From Chrysaora quinquecirrha (taxonomy: Eukaryota; Cnidaria; Scyphozoa; Semaeostomeae; Pelagiidae), in NCBI GenBank assembly GCA_014526335.1, contig JACTAT010000164.1, positions 124,001-188,000 of the forward strand: a DNA stretch of 64,000 bases. Direction: 5' to 3'. The notes below the pieces were generated by a model that saw only the letters and a list, made by a program, of their open reading frames with translations, was not told the DNA's origin and did not search any database. Below are positions 1 through 10,500 of the stretch, piece by piece. The translations under genes and the position numbers were made by a program. The first letter of the stretch is position 1. The number at the start of each line of letters is the position of its first letter.

Positions 1-127
1 GTAATAGAGATGCGAATGCTAAGAATAATCAAATGAGTGGTTGCAGGTCTGGTTGCAGAAGACACCCAAACACATTGCTCTAGCAGAGATGGATTCAGTC
101 AGCCAACCCTCCGATATAGCGGGTAAC

Positions 128-466
128 GGAAGAAGAAGAAGAAGAAGAAGAAGAAGAAGAAGAAGAAGAAGAAGAAGAAGAAGAAGAAGAAGAAAAGAAG
201 CACAATTAGAAGAAAAAGAAGGAAAAGAAGAAAAAAAGGAAGAAGAAGAAGAAGAAGAAGAAGAAGAAGAAGAAGAAGCACAAGCAGAAGAAGAAGAAGA
301 AGCACAAGCAGAAGAAGAAGAAGAAGAAGAAAAGAAGAAGAAGCACAAGCAGAAGAAGAAGAAGAAGAAGAAGAAGCACAAGCAGAAGAAGAAGCAGAAG
401 AAGAAGAAGAAGAAGAAGAAGCACGAGCAGAAGTAGAAGCAGAAGGAGAAGGTGAAAGAGAAGGAA
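128..466. repeat. GAA/AAG triplet microsatellite, interrupted
   Basis: A nearly pure run of AAG/GAA triplets, interrupted at intervals by the motif GCACAAGCA. It yields artificial poly-Arg, poly-Glu or poly-Leu reading frames on both strands. The sequence just before it (about 40-127) looks like unique or retroelement-tail DNA, and the run may be the simple-repeat tail of an old retroelement. Confidence 0.9.
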
Positions 467-1054
467 CTACACCTTGAGCTAGCTTCTTAAAATAAAAAGT
501 ATGTACTGTAGTAAAAACCTTAATTCATCAGTTTGATAGCTGCTTTTTACCATTTCTAGGAAGAAATTGTTTCTTCAATTCACGAAAAACTTGAATTCCA
601 AGGCTTTTCGAAATCGAATTCATGACGTAGAAATAACTTCCTTGGGTCATTGCAGGCCTGAACAAGAAAGTAAACCTGCATGTTCTCACGATCAATTTTA
701 TGAAATGTGTGCAGTTTTTCCTTATCTCAATCATAGTCAATGTCTCAAACGTACACATAAACGAATTTTTCCTTACAAGAACCCTGGAACCTCTGACTGC
801 CATGCGACAGAGAGAGACATTAGGGGTGGGGGGCATTTGACCCAGATTTTTTGGTCATGGACCTGCAGCCCTAACACCATTCAAAAACATGCCAGTTTTT
901 TATGATCATTTTGCGGAAAATTTCAAAGTAGCTATACCCGACTTTATACAAATCTTAAGTAAAGTTCCCCCTTAATATTGCAGTGTCTGTAATGCAGTAT
1001 TACTCAACCACTGAGAAACTCATAATTGTAAAGCCAGGCTGCTTGGTTTTAATT
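467..1054. other. Non-coding stretch, nothing recognised
   Basis: AT-rich DNA with no domain, no plausible exon and no clear repeat structure. A 112-residue open frame at 567-905 has no recognisable composition or motif and is treated as chance. Confidence 0.4.
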
Positions 1055-1284
1055 AGCAACTGGTCAATAAGCAAGTAAGGTTGAAATTTTGTTCAACTTT
1101 AAGGTTGAGACAGCTTTCTTTATAAAGTACATCATTGCAAACTTGTCGATACATGAAAACATAGAAAAGAGCCAGAACAAGAGTTTTAGGAGGTACCAGC
1201 AGGGATGCCAGTCATTCTGTGAGGGTTGAAATATTAGATATTTTAAGCAACTTTGAGGGCTGGAATGCAACTCCATTTGCTCGT
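1055..1284. mobile_element. Short inverted-repeat element, family A copy 1
   Basis: Starts with AGCAACTGGTCAATAAGCAA and ends near AAGCAACTTTGAGGGCTGG. The same ~225-bp sequence recurs, diverged, at 4113-4333, and shorter derivatives lie at about 2988-3081 and 3240-3340. No coding capacity, so this is a MITE-like dispersed repeat. Confidence 0.6.
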
Positions 1285-2099
1285 AAAAAAGTGTATCACA
1301 AATTGGTACCGTTCTCCACACCAAAAGTTTTGCTAGGGAGAACGAGGCTCGAAAGTCAGTACCCAAAGTCGGAAATTCGGCACCATTCCTTGTGAAAGTG
1401 GATGTCTTTATACCAATATAAATGATACTTGCCTTCAGGGTGGTACTTCCCTAGTAGTGCAGGTCTTGTTTACAAGAAAGTTTCGAATGTGCTCAAAAGT
1501 CCGCTAACCATTCATGCCTTGGGCTTTTCAAATAATCTTCGTGAAACAATCATTGTGTTACACTTATTGGCATAACCTCGACATCCAACATTTGAGGGGC
1601 AAAAGGGTGTGGTCAAGGAAAATTAGGGCCTCGTTTTAAAGAACAATAGCGTGGTTGCTACCTAGATTTGGCCTATACATGAAACATATCTTAGGCGATG
1701 ATTGGAGGCTGAATGCAAATCTCTGTCCCCCCCCCCTTGGCAACGCCACTCTTTACACGTATTCAAAACTTCTTCAACACTATTTCAACACATAGTCTGT
1801 GTATGCGCATAAGCTACAGTGTTTTCTGTGCATGCGCATAAGCTACACTGTGATCTGGTATTTTGTAATTTCAAACTAAGCCTAGCTCTGTAGCTTTGTT
1901 ATTTATGCGCTAAGAACAGAATAATGAAAAGGTGGCCGATTAATTTTCTGAGCTATCACATCTTTGTTAAGTCATTTCAACGTACTCAACGATTTGCAAA
2001 AAAATAAACGTTGTGTGATGAACTGAGACCACCAAATGCAAAGCATAGAGTTTTGTATCATGTATCACTTGTTTTGTTTTATTCTTGCTAAATTTTGAG
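1285..2099. other. Non-coding stretch with a small direct repeat
   Basis: No gene seen. At 1801-1846 an 18-bp string (GTATGCGCATAAGCTACA and a one-base variant) occurs twice in tandem, 28 bp apart. A run of nine C's lies at about 1728-1736. Confidence 0.4.
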
Positions 2100-2468
2100 T
2101 ACACATTTTTTTATATAAGAACACTAAAATTGAAGAAAGCCATGCAATGTTCTTAATTTTTCCGATTTGAAGGCTCAAAATGTTCTTAACATGTTCTTAA
2201 TTTTCTTGCTTTTTAAAAGGTGATGCTCTTCAAAATAGATGGTAATTGCTACGAAAAGGGACGCACATGTAAAAATGTCACATATATTCACAATGATTGA
2301 TAGTTGGCCTGTTTTCTAGAGTTGAGAACAGGACAGCGCTACTAGAGAAAGTACATTCTAATTTGTTTCTAGCTTCACAAAGCCTTGTAATGTAATCTTA
2401 GTATGTTCTTAACTTTTCAGCCTCTGAAGCCTTTCTTATATACTTTGTTCTTATAAGAAAAACGTGTA
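2100..2468. mobile_element. MITE, family B (TATAAGAACA termini)
   Basis: Left end TACACATTTTTTTATATAAG and right end TTCTTATAAGAAAAACGTGTA are inverted repeats of each other. The interior repeats TGTTCTTAA several times. Related elements lie at 12774-13170 and probably 7801-8545. No coding capacity. Confidence 0.6.
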
Positions 2469-2599
2469 GGGGTCTGCCTCGAGCTTATTCAAAACAGTAC
2501 CGTTTGGCTGGACTAATTTTGAAGAACATGGTACCCTTGGCCACACCACTTTGCGCTTTCTACAAAATGCGCCTGCAGCAATCATTTACTGAACATCCG

Positions 2600-2868
2600 T
2601 AGTTAGGTGTATGCGTCTGGGGTTCCCTCGCGCGGCGTCCATGCCATCCCTTTCTGTGTGGTGTGCGTCGCTTCCGACCTTATTGGGAAGTTCCGATTGT
2701 TTTGTTTTGTTTTTATCCTGCAGATAGCCTATAATTGTAAATGTATTTTTTTAAGACTTATTAAAAATTTTTACTAAGGTTAATTAGGTAGGCCTAAATT
2801 AGCTGTAATTTAGCTATATCTGTGTAAATAGTCTACGTAAAATAAATTAAATGATGATGATGATGATC
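2600..2868 (+). mobile_element. Probable 5'-truncated LINE 3' end with (GAT)n tail
   Basis: A GC-richer start (about 2607-2680) passes into an AT-rich trailer that ends in AATAAATTAAATGATGATGATG. A 3' end finishing in a short GAT/ATG microsatellite is typical of CR1/L2-type non-LTR retrotransposons. No reverse-transcriptase frame remains, so the class is inferred from the tail alone. Confidence 0.4.
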
Positions 2869-2987
2869 TACCTCTATACTCAAAAATGCCTCCCAGCGAC
2901 AATCATGATATCCCATCACTGTGCTGAACACCCGCCACCGTTCTTAGGGATGCCTCCCCACGGTATTCATGTTATACCGTTTTTTTT

Positions 2988-3340
2988 TAACAAGCAACCG
3001 CTCAATAAGCAAATAGGGATGAACTGACCTTAACATTAAGCAACTTGAGGGCTCAATTGAATTCTGTAAGTAACTAAGAAGTCAAACAACCAAGCTTATA
3101 CGCTTTCTTGTTGTTAGGAAATTGTTTGTTTTGCATGTTGAAGTTCTTTAGCTTACGTTTTTCCACTTACTGTCTCCCAAAGGTCCTGTTATGGGCCTAG
3201 CAGTTGACGATTTTGACCCGCGAAGTCAGGGGTGATTGTTAGGTTAAAAAGGTTAAGCAACTTTTAAGCAACTTTGAGGGCTGAAATGTCTAAAATTTTA
3301 AACAACTTTGAGGGCTGGACAAAAGTCAAGTTTCTTATTA
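2988..3340. repeat. Fragments of family A short element
   Basis: Two partial copies. At 2988-3081 AAGCAACCGCTCAATAAGCAA is followed by AAGCAACTTGAGGGCTC. At about 3255-3320 AAGCAACTTTGAGGGCTG occurs twice. They match the termini of the copies at 1055-1284 and 4113-4333. Confidence 0.5.
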
Positions 3341-3745
3341 AAAAAAGTGTGTATCTCCAACCGTATTGCACAGACGTTACACAGCGTGCCTATTCCAGCC
3401 CTTTAGCAACCAGGCACTTAAGAGTAGTGTACGTATAAAATGAAAAGCGAAGTCACGATTTGACAGATTACGGTATCCAAGGAGAGATATTAAAGTGTTT
3501 CTGTCGCATATATATCGTACTACATTGACGGATTAGATGCAGCCTGAGGAGGCCTAAGGATTACAGTGAAACGCCGCAACACGACGATAGGTACTGGGTA
3601 ATACGGATCTAACTATCTGAGTATAGATTAAAACATGATTGGATTTCATCTCAACTAATTTCAGTAATTTCCTTCTGTAAAGTATCTCAAAAATACCGTC
3701 ATCTTTTTGACCAAGGTTACTCGCTCTTCCATCGTGGTGTGTTCT

Positions 3746-4082
3746 AGCATGATTGTTATCGAACTCATCCCCGCTAAGGATGATGTTTTCCGGAATCATT
3801 TACACCCCAAATCGCAATTTAACAGGTATCAGTGTAAATGCCATAACATTTTCATTGAATGCCTCTCGCTAATAGGTATGTGTCCAATGGAACTTAATTC
3901 ACGCGGTGCGTTATAGCATGATTGTTATCGAACTCATCCACGCTAACGCTGATGTTTTCCGGAATCATTTACACCCCCAAAGCGCAATTTAACAGGTATC
4001 AGTGTAAATACCATAACATTTTCATTGAATGGCTCTCGCCAATAGGAAAGTGTCCAATGCAACTTAATTCACGCGATGCGAG
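3746..4082. repeat. Tandem duplication, 2 x 169 bp
   Basis: AGCATGATTGTTATCGAACT begins both copies (3746 and 3915). They share the following ~165 bp with scattered substitutions, ending with CTTAATTCACGCG. Short open frames here are duplicated by-products. Confidence 0.85.
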
Positions 4083-4112
4083 ACGTGATGCGTTGCACTT
4101 TATTTTTAATAC

Positions 4113-4333
4113 GCAACTGGTCAGCAAGCAACTAGGGCTGAGTTTTTTTTTAAATTTTTGGTGAAATAGCTTTCTTAATACTGTGTATCCTTGCAAACGT
4201 GACAATTAGATTGAAAAGCCAGAAAAGAGCCAAAAGAAGAGGTTTAAGGGGATACCAATCATTCTGTGAGAGCTTGAATACTGGATATGTTAAGCAACTC
4301 TCGAGGGCTGGACCAAAGTCCAGTTGCTTGTTG
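4113..4333. mobile_element. Short inverted-repeat element, family A copy 2
   Basis: Starts GCAACTGGTCAGCAAGCAAC and ends CCAGTTGCTTGTTG, an inverted match. The interior aligns with 1055-1284 (shared CCAGAAAAGAGCC and CATTCTGTGAG blocks). Confidence 0.65.
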
Positions 4334-4589
4334 AAAACAATATGTGTACTGCAGCAGTTTTCTAGAAAGATAGAAAGAGTCCGACACTTTCCCCAACACT
4401 GCACTCCAAGTCTACCGGACTTTTTTGTCCAGGAATAACCCACCCTTAAGGGCTTAAACATGACTCAGCCATAGGAAAGCATTAACTTGCCGCACAGATA
4501 GAGCAGAGAACTACAGCGAGGATTGACTTCAGTTAGGAGTTTTTGAATCAGTCCACATCAAAACAAAAAGGCCAATACTGTGTTTGTTG

Positions 4590-4893
4590 AGGGGCATTTC
4601 ACTCTACAAAAAGGCTTACGAGATTTCCATTTGAAACCAAAGGACTTTCAAGGGATTTCCTAGAAAGCAATAGGACTTCCAGCAAAGGTGTACGAGATTT
4701 TCAAGGAGTGAATTGCCCCTTGGTGTGTGTAGTCAGAAAGAGTTTGTTTTCTCACTTGAACCGAGGGGCAATTCACTCCTTGAAAGTCTCGTACACCTTT
4801 GGTGGAAGTCCTATTGTTTTCTCGGAAGTCCCTTGAAAGTCCTTTTGTTTTAATTGAAATCTCGTACGCCTTTTTGCAGAGTGAAATGCCCCT
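4590..4893. mobile_element. Fold-back element, ~130-bp arms
   Basis: The left arm (4590-4720) is the reverse complement of the right arm (4764-4893), with a 43-bp spacer. The ends read AGGGGCATTTCACTCT and AGAGTGAAATGCCCCT, and the inner ends GAGTGAATTGCCCCT and AGGGGCAATTCACTC. A shorter relative sits inside the transposon at 18353-18454. The hairpin potential is strong and there is no coding capacity. Confidence 0.8.
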
Positions 4894-5486
4894 CGACTTG
4901 AAGTCTTCAAATAATTCTATTGGTCTTCTCGGTGTACCCTGCAATCCCATCGGTGTTGAAATTACAATACCAATCAAGATTCACTTTTCCGATTGGTGCA
5001 TTTCGATCAGCATCTGAATATAAATTCCGGCTTAGTCAACTGTTTCAGTCTGTTTCTAACGGTTATACTCTAAAGAGTGTCAGGCGGAAAAAGCCGTTAA
5101 ACATGTCAAAGATGTTTTCACTCTTTTCCGCAATCTCAAAGTTCTCTTCATTTCAAAGACAAGATTGTATGGCCTTGAATGACCCACGAACAACTTCGCT
5201 AAGTTAAGTCAGCACCAGCATGTTACAAAGTGATAGTCACAATCGCCAGATTATTAATAGAAGTCGGAAAGTTTGGGCTTTTTGACATAGCAGTCTGATA
5301 GACGATTTCCGCCTCGTTAAATCCTATACAGCGCTACTGGGTTTCTTCGAAGGGATTTGATAAGCTATACCACACACTATGTATGTTTTTTAGAATAGCA
5401 GCATCTCTCAGGGTATTGAGGATCTGTTTCGGAAATCAAACCACTGACAAGAACCACGAAACTGTTAGAGCAGATATCTGTAAAAT
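4894..5486. other. Non-coding stretch, nothing recognised
   Basis: No exon, repeat or element recognised. The small open frames here show no domain. Confidence 0.4.
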
Positions 5487-5546
5487 GTGGAATGTGGGAT
5501 GGTGGAATGGAATGATGGAATGGAATATTGGAACGGAATAATGGAA
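5487..5546. repeat. GGAAT-type simple repeat
   Basis: Irregular tandem GGAAT/TGGAACGG units, purine-rich on the + strand. Confidence 0.75.
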
Positions 5547-5588
5547 CGGTATTTTGTATTGCTTGAGTTCGTCAGTTTAACTATTTTT

Positions 5589-5811
5589 ATTTCACAGCCT
5601 TCCTCGAAGAATTTTCCTACATTAAATAAGAGGATAATTTTCAAACATATCAAAGGCAATATTTTAACTTTCAAAAGTAAATGAAAGTAAAACAGAGCCA
5701 TTTCACAGCTTTTCTCAAAGAATTCTCCAACATTAAATAAGAGGATAGCAGTCAAATTGATTAAAGGCAATATTTTCACTTTTAAAAGTAAAGGAGAGTA
5801 AATCACAGTCA
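5589..5811. repeat. Tandem duplication, 2 x ~111 bp
   Basis: ATTTCACAGC starts both halves (about 5589 and 5700). Both contain ACATTAAATAAGAGGATA and AAAGGCAATATTTT. A 158-residue minus-strand frame across it is an artefact of the duplication. Confidence 0.8.
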
Positions 5812-7429
5812 TTGCATATTCTGGAAAAAACGGAAATAAATTCTCATTCGTGAATTTTTTCAAAATCGTTCCATTCTTCTTTTCGAGAAACCTGAAGCGT
5901 TCTGGGAAGGTTAAATTGGCAACACAACTAATAAAATGCATCTGAGTTTAAATTGTTCTGAAGCATTGAATATGCTCTTTTTATAAGAACAATTTTATAA
6001 GAATAATGCCTGGATTTTGCCAAGATTTTAAGAACAAGCTGAGATGCTGGCCTTTGCATAAACCCTAATAATACCATTTTATTTTGAGTAAGACAGTCAG
6101 ACTGAATGTAAAAAGCAAGCGAACAAGGCAGTAGAGAAGCATGCTGTATTTCTACACTAAAATAATACCACTCATACTGTCTAAGTGACCAAGGAATTAA
6201 AACAGTCTAATAACATTTCAGGTTCAAACAAGGCAAAAATTTCAAAATAGCAAGCCTTGAACAAAATTTCCTGGTTCTTATTAAAAAGAGTGTAATCATT
6301 CCATGTCTTCCCAAATATGAAATTTTTTTGTTTCATGTCACTTTTTAATGTGGTCGAAACGTATTTCTTTGGTACAGTCTTCTGAAACGGCAGGTTTCGC
6401 AGGCCTCCAAAACCTTCTGTCCCAGAATCTGGAAGGTTTCGCAGACTTCGCAAGGAATCTCGTTCTCATTTTAAAATGACCGGTTTTGTTCGAGTTTGTT
6501 CTGATCAGCCTACCGTTTTCGGCAGCTGTGTTTTTTTGGTACAGGAAACTTTTTCCTGCTAAGTCTACCAGTTTCAGATTTTCGAAGATCTGCCAAAATC
6601 AGGAGGTTACCAAAAATACGCCCAAAGAGGTTTGAAAACAGTACCTCATTGCATTAATGCATTCAAATGCCATTCAATCATTGCACTCCATCGTTCCAGT
6701 CCAATATTCCATGTTCCAAGTTTTAAGTACTGTACGGCCGAATATTTTGCCTTCAGACGATTATTGCCTGTAACATTATATGTTCGTTTGATGTCTAAAG
6801 GATATCGTTTTAAAAGTTGACAAGGTCAATCTATGCTTTAAACTTTGATCACTTCGATATCTCTCTATTTGATTTTACTCGATTTGCAGAGCATTCGCTG
6901 TGAGCTCCTGAAGCAACATTTTTGTCTTATGACTAGCGAAAATCTGGAAAAAGGCTGAAAAATTCTGCATAGCAAGGTACACGAGGACTGATCTTAGAAG
7001 ATTATTAGCCTCATCACTCAACAAGACGAGTAATTTGAAGTGTTTACGGCCTCTCCTTGAGTGACCGCATGTGAAACCGGTGTTGATAGAACTTTAATCG
7101 GTCAACGGACGCTGCTAATCACTTAGTACTGGAATTTTGCAAAGTAATTCCACTGGATAAAACCTCAAGATAGTCGAATCCATAAAGAAAGCAAACTGAC
7201 ATTTGGTTTATATTATATCAGTAAAATTGTTTGTTTTTCATTAGTAAATAAAGGAATTAGAAGTCTACTGCTAAAAGCTCTGTGGAGACGACGTTGTCAA
7301 ACCAAGAGATCGAAGGAAAGTCAAAGCTCAAAGGAAGAAAGATTTGTTTTTAGGATTCAAGGATCACCTGAGAAAACAAGGAGTTTTTAAACTGCAGAGA
7401 AAAAACGGAGATAAAAAAACAGAGTAGCC
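5812..7429 (+). promoter_or_regulatory. Upstream region / presumed promoter and 5' UTR of the Notch ligand gene
   Basis: No other gene is seen between the duplication and the first ATG of the Notch ligand. Promoter and 5' UTR are assumed to lie here from position alone. No TATA box or initiator could be fixed with confidence, and an upstream non-coding exon cannot be excluded. Confidence 0.35.
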
Positions 7430-7507
7430 ATGTTGATGAAACTCAATGAATTTATCATGAATTGCGTCATCCTCCGTCAGTGGCTTGTTGTCTTCTTTTT
7501 ACTGCAG
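7430..7507 (+). CDS. Notch ligand exon 1: signal peptide
   Basis: ATG followed by 26 codons, ending CTGCAG before GTAAGT, an almost perfect donor, in phase 0. Residues 12-26 contain the hydrophobic run WLVVFFLLQ typical of a secretion signal. Known Delta genes also put the signal peptide in a short first exon. The link to the downstream gene is inferred from phase and order. Confidence 0.65.
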
Positions 7508-10500
7508 GTAAGTTCTCTAGAACCTTCATTCATAGGGGACCTGTAGCCTGAAATTGTATATTTTCTATCCAATAAATAAGAACCATTTCAGGCTGATATC
7601 CAAAGAAGTTCTTAATAAAGTGTATCGTATCCAGTCAGTTGGGTGCAAATGCAGTTGTGTGTGAGTTACTGTAACCGAATACAACCTATTTTGTGGACGC
7701 CAGAAACATTGCCTACGTTCAGAACAGTGTGACAAGGCCTGAGTACCCAAATCTTACGTGAACCATGCTTTGTTTATCTGGCAATTTTTTATGCCTTATG
7801 TCAAGAATATACTTTTAGGGACGGTATAAGCGTCTTTTATAAAGAACCTTTGGTCTGAGTTGAGGCTGGAGTTCCTTAATTTTTCAACCAAATGAGGCTG
7901 AAAGTTCCTTATACTGTTCCTTGTCGTGAGACGTGTAAAAACTAATTCATTTCAATTTTCTTAATTGTATATGATTAAAACCTTGCTTACACATGGCGTT
8001 GTCTACTGTACCAATATAACGCAAAGCTCTAAATTCTAACTAGTATGCCTCTAAAGCAGTTATACCCTGAACCGTGATTTTTTCCCCTGATATTGTAATT
8101 ACTTTAGATTGAACCCATGTTAAATGCCTATAGATGCTCTTTTTCATAAAGCCCCTCTCATAAGGAACCATCATTGAGGGGGTCGACAAATTTTAAGAAC
8201 TTATAGCTACTTCTAAGGATGAAATCGCCAAGGAATATTTTTTATCACTCCAAACAATCAAGAATTAGGAGGCCGGTTCTATACATTTGGAGTCAAAACT
8301 CGCATAAATTGTGTTTTATGCATGTATCAAATGTTTCCTTCAGTAGTTTCCAGCTCTGCTCGCATGGGCTCACGTTCGTGTGTTTTTTAGAGTCACAGTC
8401 ATGACACTAAGTATGCAGGTAAAATTAAGGAGCTTTCAAGGAACTTTTGATACTATAATTCAATCGAAAGAGGTCCAAAAGAAAAGAGCTTTATTGAACT
8501 AGATCTTTGAGCTAGGTTCTTTATAAAAAAAGCATATATACTGTTGACGGTATGCACCTAAACCTAAACCCGCCTGCGTTTAGAAGCCTTGTTTCTTTTG
8601 TGCGGGTTTTTAACGTCGGTTTTAATGCATTTTATGTATGACGTTAAAGTTCACGTTTTTGATCTAAAAACATAGTTTTAGTTTCATTAGATCAAGGATT
8701 CTTGACCTTTTAAAGTTTGTTATCCCTTTATTGTAAGTATAGATACTTTAATGTGTCTCACAGTTTTATCACGTTTTGTAAGGAAAGTTTTATCAAGAGA
8801 TTTCCAGGTCTGCTTACTCATCATTCGATTTCTGAAATGTTCTTTGTGAAAATTTTTATAGAGAAACACATATCGCTGCTTGGAGGCTGTTGTAGGTCAA
8901 CAGCTAACGTTTAAGGAATGTGTTGAAATATGAAACTTGGTTGGGACGCTCTAGCTCTCATTTTTCTTTCCTAAACACCATAAGGAAAGTGAAGCACGCT
9001 ATTTTGAATCCCCCAATAACTGCGACAGGCCTTCAAATAAAACAAGTATTCTAAGTAGTCTTCAAGTTGCAACAAAACTATGCAATGCAATCTTGCAACT
9101 GCATTGTAATGTTCGAGGTTTCCTAGTTATAGCTAAACAAGCCACGATTTTGAATACATAACCGCTCTGGGGGGTTATTCAAGGGAATTCGACAACCTAT
9201 CACAGTTATTATTATTTTATCCCAAAGGCCCAAACTTTGATTGTACAGTTGAAATTTATCCCACCACGGAAAATTATGGCATCCCCGCCGTACAGAATGC
9301 CCTTAATGGAATTCAAGATACCTCCCCGCCGCAATCATGGTATGACACTCCGTACTGTCCGTACTGAATATTCGCCATTGCATTTATAACACACAGTAGC
9401 CCCGTCGAACGTAATATCCCTGGCCTTACAGTATTCTAGTTTATTCAAATTTTGTTTGACTGGTAACCTTCAGCAGATGGTTTCAGCGATAACGTTAGTT
9501 TTGAGAAAAGAAAATTCGATAGGTAATCAGTTTAATCAAATGATAAGCGACCATTGCCCACTTCCTTTCACTGATAAAAAAAAAATTTCAGGGCTGGAGC
9601 TTGTGGCATTAAGACCCAGCATCAAAATCTTGCATAGCACGTTTATTTGAGGAAATAAGGTAGTGACAAAACGGATAAAGTTTCTTAAGTTTAACCCTAA
9701 TCCTACCGCTGGGTGGAATCCTATTTGATAATAGCATGTTTTGATTACGATTTCACAATGACGTCATAATAGAAGTGGGAGACGCCCAATTTACCAACAT
9801 TACTCGTAATACATTGGCCAACGCCGGTGCCAAGTTTGATTGCACTTGCTCCACTGGAAAGCAATTTCTGGAGGCGGGTGAAAACACCCCCCCCCCCGGG
9901 GCTATGTTGGATCAAAAAGAAGCCCAATAGGATTAGGGTTAAGTTAACCTTCTAGACAATACACCTTTTCAATTAAGAGCCTCGTTTTCAAAATGTACGA
10001 AAATTTATTCGCACGAAAATTTTGACCCCAGATTCAGATTCAGCACCTTCATTTTAGTGTTGACTCAAGTTTTTACGCTTCTGGTCCTTACGATGTTGAT
10101 TTTATAGTGACGAAAAGTTTGAAAATCTATAAAGGATTTGACCTTGAAAAATCGCTCGGGGTGAAATTTTACACCCTCAGTCATTTTTCACGGTCAAATC
10201 CCTTATAACTTTTCTAACTTTTAATCGCTATAAAATCAACATCGTAAGGACGAGAAGCGTAAAAATTTGCCCAACACTTATACGAAGGTGTTGAATTGGA
10301 ATCTGATGTCGAAATGCTTCTGTGACACAATTTAAAAAATTTTTGGAAGCGAGGCCATTAGTTGAAACGTTGTATTCAAGTTGAGTTTCTTGATTTTTCT
10401 GCAAGGCTTTGTGTGCTTTCTTATAAGAGGTTGCTTATATAAAAACTATTTGTAGCCTAGTGTGTCTTTCATTGCCTTTCATTGCATAGTTTGTAGCCTA

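Noticed and set aside
41..436. Arg/Glu/Lys-rich 131-codon frame
   Set aside because: It is a translated GAA microsatellite.
5465..5941. 158-codon minus-strand frame
   Set aside because: It spans a tandem duplication and a GGAAT repeat. The internal repeat of the peptide follows the DNA duplication.
9888..9897. G-quadruplex or assembly gap at the poly-C run
   Set aside because: A single homopolymer with a short G run after it. Not enough to support either.
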